Origin: Aphelocoma coerulescens
Taxonomy: Eukaryota > Chordata > Aves > Passeriformes > Corvidae
Length of the DNA stretch: 64,000 nt
Assembly: GCF_041296385.1 (NCBI RefSeq)
Contig: NW_027184078.1
Coordinates: forward strand, 682,001-746,000
Direction: 5' to 3'
This document shows positions 57,049 through 64,000 of this stretch, one piece after another. Under the pieces are notes generated by a model. The model worked only from the letters and a program-made list of their open reading frames with translations. It did no database searches and was not told where the DNA came from. The stretch's first letter is position 1. Each line of letters starts with the position of its first letter. Made by a program: the position numbers and the translations under genes.

Positions 57049-57532
57049 AATAAAGCCTGATCCAGCCCCCCCTCAGCATATGTCCGGCTCTGGCATTGGG
57101 GCGGGCAACTTTGGGAGCAGCCCCAGCCCTGCTCCTGCTCCCGGCTGGGCACCCAGCTGCTGGGACACAGGTGTGTCCTGATGCCACCGTCTACTCCTTT
57201 GAGAAGGGGAGGACAGAGTGCATCAGGGAGTTTGGTGTGGCTTACATGCGGCAAGGAGAAGGTGCAGCCCCAAACTGGCTTTCACTTCTAGAACCTTTTG
57301 CTATTGCGGGAGCAGCTGCTGGAGCTTTTCAACCGAGCTGCAAAGAGTGAAAAGTGTGATGGCATGTCTATCTGAGAAGGAAGGTTCGGTGCCTGCAGCC
57401 TGTTGTGCACAATTTATATGCTGATAAGAGAAGGGGTGCTTTTGGAACGTTTTCCTTCCTGACACTTCTGTCTCTGTGAGCTTTAGCTGCTTGGACTCAG
57501 GGATACCGAAGGTATGTGAAAGTGACTGGGAT
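57049..57532 (+). repeat. Macrosatellite unit 15 (partial, cut by gap)
   Basis: The first 484 bp of a unit, running directly into the N gap. Single-base indels persist (CAAAGAGTG near 57340, GCCTGCAGCC near 57391). Confidence 0.95.
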
Positions 57533-58032
57533 NNNNNNNNNNNNNNNNNNNNNNNNNNNNNNNNNNNNNNNNNNNNNNNNNNNNNNNNNNNNNNNNNNNN
57601 NNNNNNNNNNNNNNNNNNNNNNNNNNNNNNNNNNNNNNNNNNNNNNNNNNNNNNNNNNNNNNNNNNNNNNNNNNNNNNNNNNNNNNNNNNNNNNNNNNNN
57701 NNNNNNNNNNNNNNNNNNNNNNNNNNNNNNNNNNNNNNNNNNNNNNNNNNNNNNNNNNNNNNNNNNNNNNNNNNNNNNNNNNNNNNNNNNNNNNNNNNNN
57801 NNNNNNNNNNNNNNNNNNNNNNNNNNNNNNNNNNNNNNNNNNNNNNNNNNNNNNNNNNNNNNNNNNNNNNNNNNNNNNNNNNNNNNNNNNNNNNNNNNNN
57901 NNNNNNNNNNNNNNNNNNNNNNNNNNNNNNNNNNNNNNNNNNNNNNNNNNNNNNNNNNNNNNNNNNNNNNNNNNNNNNNNNNNNNNNNNNNNNNNNNNNN
58001 NNNNNNNNNNNNNNNNNNNNNNNNNNNNNNNN
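57533..58032. other. Assembly gap (500 N)
   Basis: Exactly 500 N, the usual placeholder for a gap of unknown size. It truncates the macrosatellite, so the real array may be much longer. Confidence 0.99.
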
Positions 58033-58280
58033 AATGTCAGGAGAGAAAAGAGCAGGAAATGTGAGAGGGAAGAGATGGGAAACGCGAGGAGAAAAAGATG
58101 GGAAATGGGAGGAATCATGGCTGTGAAACATAAGGGCAAAAAAGGCCGGAAACATGAGGCCAAAAATGATGGGAAATGTGAGGGGATGGAAAAGCAGGGA
58201 GCATGAGAGAAAAAGAGGTGGGGAACTTGAGGGGAAAAGGGTGGGAAATGTGAATAAAAACGGGAAAATGGAGGGACAAA
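58033..58280. repeat. Purine-rich ~27-30 bp minisatellite
   Basis: Repeats built on GGGAAATGTGAGGG and AAAAAGATG, purine-rich on the plus strand. It has no resemblance to the macrosatellite, so the far array edge is inside the gap. Confidence 0.7.
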
Positions 58281-58830
58281 TGACCTGAGCCCAGGGGTGC
58301 TTTGTTTGGGGTCCTGCTTGGATTCAGCAGCTCGAGCTTGCACTGTGTTACTGCACCGTGAATAAATGGCTTTGTGGAACAAGACATCTGAGACTCTGCC
58401 ATGGCAAACCTGGGGCTGAAGCAGTGAGGAAACCTGGTGGGACTGTGTGAGCAGGGACGCGTTGGGTCACTGGAGCTGCCGCCGCTGTGAAGGGGCTCCA
58501 GTCCCAGCAGTTCAAATCTGTGGCCTTGGAGGTTCTCCCAGAGAGACTCAACAAGGTCACACTGGATCAGTTCCTTAACACTGCCATGGCCACAGCAAGT
58601 CCTTGCACCATTGCTTTGGGTGCTTCCCTCTTTGCGCACTCCCCTCAGAGTTTGTCCCTGTCCCAGTTATCAGCTCCTGTGCTGCCTTTCCCACTCCGTT
58701 GGAAATCTCCAATCACACAATTGTGTGTGCTCGGAACCCGAGCTGCTCTCCTCACACAGTTCTCGGGTGGTCTCAGCACTCAGGGACAGGTGGGCTCAGG
58801 TCCCTGGGACAAGGGCCCCACGCCATGAAG
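58281..58830 (+). other. Possible LTR 3' portion, otherwise unassigned
   Basis: AATAAA at 58361-58366 follows 'ctgcaccgtg' and precedes a GT-containing stretch, the layout of an R/U5 region. No TATA box, terminal TG or internal retroviral gene can be tied to it. It could equally be the 3' end of another transcript. Confidence 0.3.
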
Positions 58831-59310
58831 CTCCAATCATGAATGAGCTTGGGATTGGGGGTCCCGGGGGAGGTTTGGGGGTCTCAAGTGAGAGGGTCTG
58901 CAGTGGTTCAAGGTGAGGGGCTCTGGGGATCCTGGAGGGAGGTTGAGGATCCCCATTGGATTTGGGGGTCCCAGGGGCTTTTTGAGGTGTTCCAGAAGGT
59001 GGTTGAGTGGCCCCAAGGGCAGCTGGGGGGCTGAGGAGGGGGAGAATTGGGGGTTCAAGAAGGTGTTTGGGGGACACTGGAGGGGGATTGGGGATCCCAG
59101 GGAACCACCCAGTCTGGGTGGACTTGGGGGGGTGGCTCCAGGGGGGGAAGTTCAGGCAGGGTTCGGAAAGGGAGGGTGGTGGGAGTTTGGGGGTCTGGGG
59201 TGGGTTTAGGGCTACCAGCGAAGGCTACAGGGGTCCCAGAGGAGGGCTTGGGGGATCCCAGAGAGGAGTTTGGTGGGTGCCAGGGGGGTTTTGGGAGTTT
59301 CAGAGCCTCC
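58831..59310. repeat. G-rich minisatellite (GGGGGTCCCAGG type)
   Basis: Degenerate units of about 28-32 bp containing TTGGGGGTCC/GGGATCCC, with strong G excess on the plus strand. Confidence 0.65.
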
Positions 59311-59955
59311 CAAGTTATGTGACTCCCCAGTCTGAGAACTCACAATTATCATCTCCCTCAAATTGTAAGCCCCCAGTCGTGTGACCCTCAAGGAATTTGA
59401 CCCCAAGACAGAAACCAAAAACTCATGGAACTCCCCAAAATCTGAACCCCATTCCCATGATCCCCCCAAGTTGTGACCCTGAAATCTGAGCCCCTACAAA
59501 TTGTGACCCCCAAAATCTGACCCCCCAAGTCATGTCATTCCCCACAAAATGAGAGACCCATCATGTGAGTGTCTAATCTGCTCCCCCAGGGCTGTGTGAC
59601 TCCCCCACTCCTACGACACCCCCAAGTCATGGCACCCCCCCAGTCTGAGCCCCCGCCACTCTGAGTCCCCCACTCTGAGCTCACCCAACTCCCCAACATC
59701 TCACCCCCATTCCCATCACCCTCCAAATTGCATCATCCCCCATTCTGAGCACCCCCCAAGCCCTGTGGCCCCCTCAAACCTGACCCCTCCCATTCCCACC
59801 TATACCCAAAATCTGAACCCCCTCAAATCGTGCAACTCCCCCACATTCCCACCCCCTCAAAATCCCCTGCCTCAATTCCCCCATGGTCCTGCCCCCCCCA
59901 CCTCCAAAATATCCCCAACCCCCCCTTGAGCCCTCACAACCCCCTCCTTGCTTAA
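59311..59955. repeat. C-rich minisatellite (CCCCCAAATCTGACC type)
   Basis: Degenerate units of about 25-30 bp such as CCCCCAAGTTGTGACCC and AAATCTGAACCCC, with strong C excess on the plus strand. It directly follows the G-rich array. Confidence 0.7.
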
Positions 59956-59959
59956 AAAA

Positions 59960-60420
59960 CACACGCAGAGCTTCAGAAATGATAAAAAGCTCTCGCCAAC
60001 ACCCACGACTGCAACGTAGGAATGATGCACAGTCCCCAGTCGTGGTATAACTGGAAACATTTATTAAAAGTCCACATAGCTTTTATTATATTTTCACTAC
60101 TTGAGAACACAATCTTATAGAGCATGCACAGAAAGCAGGGCTGAAAAGCTCAAGCCCAAGGAAGGCTTATGAGCCTTCGTCCAAAACGACCACCAGGAGG
60201 CTGACGACCACCTCGTGCAGAAACCGCCCATGTGCTACAAGGCCTGACATCATCATCACGTCATTAGAAAATATGTTGCACTATGAAGGCAAGGAAAGTA
60301 TAATGTGGGCATTAAGTAAAAAAGTGTAAAAGCTAGAACTGTGTGAAGAATGGACCAGTGAGTTTGTGGTGGAGCTATCCCCCTCACTCCCGGCGTCGAA
60401 GAAACAAATACCTGCTCTCT
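59960..60420 (-). mobile_element. ERV-C 3' LTR (approximate)
   Basis: Between the env end and the C-rich minisatellite. The minus strand shows a TATA-like CTCTATAAGA near 60125-60116 and AATAAATG near 60066-60059, about 55 bp apart, the order expected for U3-R. Ends are not fixed. Confidence 0.5.
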
Positions 60421-60495
60421 AGGCCTTATACTATGGAGCACTGTTTTCTTGCCTAGGTTTCAGGCATCAATACAAGAAAATATACGTGCCAAACA

Positions 60496-61122
60496 TCATA
60501 GAATCATCAGAAGCGCTCTAAGCCCCACTATAGCGAAACCAACGGCATGTTTAACCCAAGGTCCAAAACGGAATCTGCCCAGCCAGGAGAACAGGCCAAA
60601 AGGATCCCATCCCTGCTTTGGCTGCTGTTCTCCAGACAGCTCCTTCAATTCCTGCATGCTTTTGGGAATGGATTCAGAATGGTCACTCAGGTTCATACAG
60701 CACATTCCAACAAAGGCTTCACACCTGTGTCCTTGGGCTAGCAACAAAAACTCTAGTGCTGCTCTACTTTGCAATGTTGCGTGACGTACAGAGTCGACAT
60801 CTGTTAACAATCCTGTTAAAGCATTACTGGTAGCGTTACTTTCCCTCGCAAGCCAACAGCCCAGTTTATCAATTGGGATCAAGGCCTGTGCCAGACCAAC
60901 AGAGGCAACTAAGGAACTCAAACTTCTTTTGGTAGGATTCCAGAATTTAACCTCAGAGTTACAATCAGGGCTGAGGGATTTAACATCACGCTTATTTTGC
61001 CTATGTCGCAGTGTCCAATCAGTTAGTGCTTCGAGATTGGGATGAAACATGGTTAAACGACCAAAAGTAATGGACCTCGCACTGCTTTTCCTGGAATGCC
61101 TTCCCATGCTCTCTTGCCACAT
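60496..61122 (-). pseudogene. ERV-C env transmembrane subunit, mostly open
   Basis: 208 codons without a stop. It carries, in order: the end of SU (RLTMFHPN), a furin-like basic site (RQNKR, residues 41-45), an internal fusion region flanked by Cys54 and Cys89, a heptad region, LQSRAALEFLL (residues 117-127), CX6CC (Cys134, Cys141, Cys142; 60723-60697), LSDHSESI and a hydrophobic C-terminal anchor. This matches avian alpharetrovirus TM in organisation. It is in a different frame from the SU part (overlap 61053-61122), so SU and TM are separated by a frameshift and no complete envelope is made. Confidence 0.8.
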
Positions 61123-61436
61123 ATCAAAAATATGTTATCGGGCAGGCTTATTGCATTGGTCCCTGTTGCGACCTGGGAGGGAGTAGTGAGATTGCACCAG
61201 GCAGAGGCATCACGGTAAATGCCAGTGCCGCTTCTATCAACTCCTGTGTTGTCTGTGTGTGGATCGTTAGCGTCATTAGCGTAAAAACACACAGGAGCTT
61301 TTATAGAGCCTAGTACATCCAGCTCTTGCGGCCGCAGTGAGAGAGCAGGGAAGTTACTTATTTTTCTCACGCCTCCATTAGCATTGCCCAAATGCCATCC
61401 CACAGACTGGCCAGCATCAGACTGCCGGGATCCCAA
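61053..61436 (-). pseudogene. ERV-C env surface subunit, C-terminal part
   Basis: 127 codons including AWCNLTTPSQ, IFLICGKRAWEGIP and GKAVRGP, a signature close to the end of avian alpharetrovirus SU. N-linked site NLT is visible. The SU N-terminus at 61440-61750 is only fragmentary. Confidence 0.72.
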
Positions 61437-61755
61437 ACACGCCCACGACGACCTATGCTAACCTGGAGTTGTACAATCACGTCTCACTGTCTGATTGTAT
61501 AACTTGTTCCATTCATCCTTTGACAAAGGAATGCCAACCAGACATGTCTGAAATGGATCACTAGCACTGGTCATGGAAATACAAAGGGTAGATTGCTAAC
61601 TTGCTTTGGCTAATGGCAGCCAAACATTGCTCTTGGGTTGTGGGACCCGTGCTTCATTCACAATCCTCGAGAATCCGCTGAGGATGGCAAAAAAGGCTTC
61701 ACATGTTGTGCCAGAACCCATTGTAACTGATCAGCAAACTAAAATTGAGATGCCT

Positions 61756-62640
61756 TCAAGTCTTCATTCCTGCTGCAGCGGGTTTGATGTTCTTCCCAGG
61801 TAACCAATAGGGTGCTGTGGATAGAGAAACACAGCCATAACCACGTCCCCACGTTAGCAAAGGCACGGGGCCTAACCATTGTCCGCTCTGCAGACCTTTA
61901 TAATAGACAGGCGGTTGAGAATCTCTTAAGCTATCATGGGAACACCTTCTTTCACTTGCTGGAAATATTTCAAACATTTAAAACAAATGTTGCTTTGCCC
62001 CAGTTGTTCTGGAGCTCTTACACCAAGGGGATCCCCCCTTTTTTGTTTAAGAAGCATTTTCGTTCAAAGGGCATGTGTGCGTTCCACAACAGCTTGACCT
62101 GTCGAGGAATGAGGTGTGCCAGATACGTGACGTATACCCCAAGAGTGAAAAAAGGTTTTCACTGATTGGGAGACATGTGCTGCACCATTATCAGTTTTTG
62201 CTACCTTCAGGACTCCTAAGGTGGCAATAGCTCGCAACATGTGCTTAATGACATCTCTTGCCTTTTCCCCTTTATGAGCACAGGAAACAAAAGATTTGGA
62301 ATAAGTGTCAGCTGAGACATGCACATATTTTAAGGTGACAAAAGAAGAAATGTGTGTAACATCCATCTGCCAGACTTCATTGACACCTAACCCTCTCGGA
62401 TTTGTACCTACCGTGGAAAGCAAAGGTGTTAAGTGTGCACAACCAGGGCAAGAATGAACAATTTGTCCGCCTTGAGAAAATGTAAGATCAAATTGTTTAC
62501 TCAAAGCTTTTGCATTCTGGTGATAGAATTCGTGTAACACCGTTGTCTGGGCAATTTGATTTGGAATTGTTTCCATCATCGTTAGAGTGTCTGCGACTGC
62601 ACTGCCTTCCACCAGAGGCCCAGGCAAAGATGAGTGAGAC
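61756..62640 (-). pseudogene. ERV-C integrase
   Basis: 62627-62064 is open for 187 codons. It holds the zinc-binding HEFYHQN and CPGC pair, then WQMDVTH (first Asp), KTDNGAAH (second Asp) and HSSTGQAVVERTH (Glu), the full D,D-35-E triad. A stop ends it just after the Glu helix. The C-terminal domain (LLTWGRGYGCVS, WLPGKNIKPAAAG) lies in another frame at 61977-61756. It is broken, so it is not expected to be active. Confidence 0.85.
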
Positions 62641-62679
62641 CTAAGATGCAGAACATAATGTCCTCGGCTACAGTGTAAG

Positions 62680-63320
62680 ATGGAACCAAAAGTATGTATT
62701 CCATTATCATCTTCACAAGCTCTTAAAGCAGGTCAGGCAGTGCTTTTTGTCTCCTACCATGACTCATCCCTGATAACTCTCTCCGGGGTCTGTCTCTGTT
62801 TAATGGCATGTCAAGCACCCACCACATGACTCATAGAATTACATCAGCCCATTGGGAGATGCTCTGCCCAGGGGGAGCAACCAGGCATTCCCACCTGCAT
62901 ATAATCTGGGCTTTGGAACAGCACAAGCAGCCCTTCCCTACTGCATTCCCAGAGGACAAGAGCTGCATAACCACCACTGGACCTTCAGAGGAGGACCAGA
63001 CCTTTCGACAGGATCACCACTTCAACAGAACCACTTCAGGAGGACTGCAGCCACGGCTTCATCGGACTGCTACCACCACCCTGCCCGGCAGGGTGTCAGG
63101 TCGGATCCTGACTCTGTTATTGCCTTGTGATGTATACTACTAAAGAACTCTTGTTCCCATTTCTCATAGAATAGCCTGAAAGCCCCTTCATTTCCAAATT
63201 ATAATAATTCAGAGCAAAGGGGCTTACATTTTCCATTCCCAGGGAGGCTCCTGCCTTCCTTAGCAGACACCTGTCTTTCAAACCAAACACAGAAAAACAA
63301 CACGATCGGCATCGAAACTC
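62680..63320 (+). mobile_element. Nested insertion within ERV-C RNase H (probable LTR)
   Basis: RNase H sequence on the minus strand is interrupted between its N-terminal part (63709 to about 63330) and its final HLRSHSSLPGPLVEG segment (about 62680-62620). The intervening ~640 bp has no pol similarity. From memory the plus-strand stretch around 63170-63290 resembles an LTR family frequent in songbirds, but I cannot name it. Target-site duplications were not resolved. Confidence 0.55.
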
Positions 63321-64000
63321 ATCTTACTGCGTAGACAACAGAATCTACAAATTCTTGTTGTGCACTTGCTTTAAAAAGGAATCTTCAATATGGCTTAGAA
63401 TGCCAACTACCTATAAGGAACCTGATCTTAGGTTGAAAGGTTCATTTGAAACAATCACAAAGCCTCTACGGCGGCTGCTAATTCTACCAGCTGTGTTGAC
63501 CCTGGCTGAAAAATCACACAATTTTCCCAATCCCCTGTGGAATTTTTCCAGGCAACAAGTGCTTTCTCAGTTTTCCCAGAGCCATCGATGAAGACTCTCT
63601 TTGCTCCAGGCAGGGGTTGTGACCATGTTAGAAAACGCGGCTGCAAAGAAAGATCTTTGAAAGATTGCAAAAGTTTACTTTTCAGCAAAGAATTAACAAT
63701 GTTTCCCAAAAAGTCTCTCAGGGCAGTCTCTCAAGACAATGATTCCCAGAACATCTCCTGAAAAGCGTCTGCAGGCAAAGGAACGTGGATGTGAGAAGGA
63801 TCTTCCCCACTTAGGCTCTGGCATCGTTTTCGTCCTGTGGAAACAAGTCTAACAATCATGTCAAGTCAAGTGCTCACTGGTTTTGAAAATGTGTGAGGTA
63901 AAAATACCCACTCTAGCACCCACAGTCGTTGTTTATCAACACACCGCTGTGCTGTTAGTGCATATGGTTGGAATTCAGCCAGGATAAGGAAAAGCCTCAG
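63320..64000 (-). pseudogene. ERV-C reverse transcriptase C-terminus and RNase H
   Basis: 64000-63720 encodes, with frame changes, a thumb/connection-like region (RLWVLEWVFLPHTFSKP). 63709-63455 is open and contains VFIDGSGKTEKALVAWKN and FQPGSTQLVELAAAVEAL, the RNase H opening with its first catalytic Asp and the Glu-bearing helix. The remainder is split off by the nested insertion. Confidence 0.8.

Larger units (their letters stand above)
25363..57532 (+). repeat. Macrosatellite: 14 full 2.27-kb units plus partial unit
   Basis: Using the AATAAA at the unit start as a marker, copies begin at 25438, 27706, 29974, 32242, 34510, 36778, 39046, 41314, 43582, 45775, 47968, 50236, 52502, about 54777 and 57049. 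Spacing is exactly 2,268 bp for the first eight, 2,193 bp for units 9 and 10 (one 75-bp subrepeat fewer), 2,268 for unit 11 and near that, with indels, for 12-14. Units are head to tail and differ by only a handful of substitutions. The array runs into a gap, so total length is unknown. Each unit ends with a 75-bp subrepeat block and then a unique tail. No homology to a known protein, RNA gene or retroelement was recognised in the first 1.4 kb of the unit. Confidence 0.97.
59960..64000 (-). mobile_element. ERV-C: alpharetrovirus-like env with beta/alpha-like pol
   Basis: Reading the minus strand from the window edge: RT end (64000-63720), RNase H (63709 to about 63320), nested insertion, integrase (about 62640-61756), env surface (61436-61053), env transmembrane (61122-60496) and an LTR (about 60420-59960). 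Integrase carries H-x3-H, C-x2-C and a D,D,E set; the envelope has a CX6CC motif and Cys-flanked internal fusion region as in avian alpharetroviruses. The 5' half continues beyond the window. Frames are broken in several places. Confidence 0.82.

Noticed and set aside
57301..58382. Frames spanning the N gap
   Set aside because: They are translations of unknown bases and carry no information.

Overview
This is vertebrate, almost certainly passerine-bird, nuclear DNA: an MHC-linked, repeat-dense block of the kind found on avian microchromosome 16. The evidence is three separate pieces of MHC class II beta (IIB) gene, two intact genes of the songbird-expanded C2H2 zinc-finger family, fragments of a PIM-type kinase (another songbird-expanded family), and three retroviral (ERV) remnants of avian type. 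Nothing prokaryotic is present. A complete, intact MHC gene is not present.

Layout. 0-5 kb: an MHC IIB pseudogene on the minus strand (exons 1 and 2, with stops and a frameshift), class II-type X/Y promoter modules at 417-460 and 4234-4277 on the plus strand, and a six-finger zinc-finger gene (ZNF-A, minus, 2724-3380) with its CpG-rich promoter next to the second X/Y module. 5-10.2 kb: a decayed gamma-like ERV (plus strand) and a solo LTR at 9543-10211. 10.2-16.5 kb: a CpG island with a 50-bp tandem repeat, a duplicated zinc-finger 5' region with an MHC leader exon embedded in it (12470-12540), an eight-finger gene (ZNF-B, plus, 13994-15165), and an MHC IIB exon-2 fragment. 16.5-20.7 kb: microsatellites, PIM-like pseudogene pieces and a TGATGTCA array. 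20.7-24.3 kb: a second gamma-like ERV (minus). 24.3-24.7 kb: a minisatellite of about 37 bp. 25.4-57.5 kb: the dominant feature, a head-to-tail macrosatellite of 14 complete units of 2,268 bp (two of 2,193 bp) plus a partial unit, ending in a 500-N gap at 57533-58032. 58-60 kb: minisatellites with a sharp strand-skew switch. 60-64 kb: an ERV on the minus strand with an alpharetrovirus-like env and a beta/alpha-like pol, and a nested insertion.

How the parts relate. The two ZNF genes share exon structure, a CpG promoter and a small non-coding 5' exon. MHC class II promoter and leader pieces lie inside or beside these ZNF promoters, so the two families appear to have been duplicated and shuffled together. 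The macrosatellite has no recognised protein. Each unit carries a poly(A) signal followed about 45 bp later by an inverted CCAAT/GC-box pair, and its tail is built from minisatellite sequence that also lies, inverted, just upstream of the array. The last three units before the gap are rich in one-base indels that look like uncorrected sequencing error, so their broken frames should not be read as biology.
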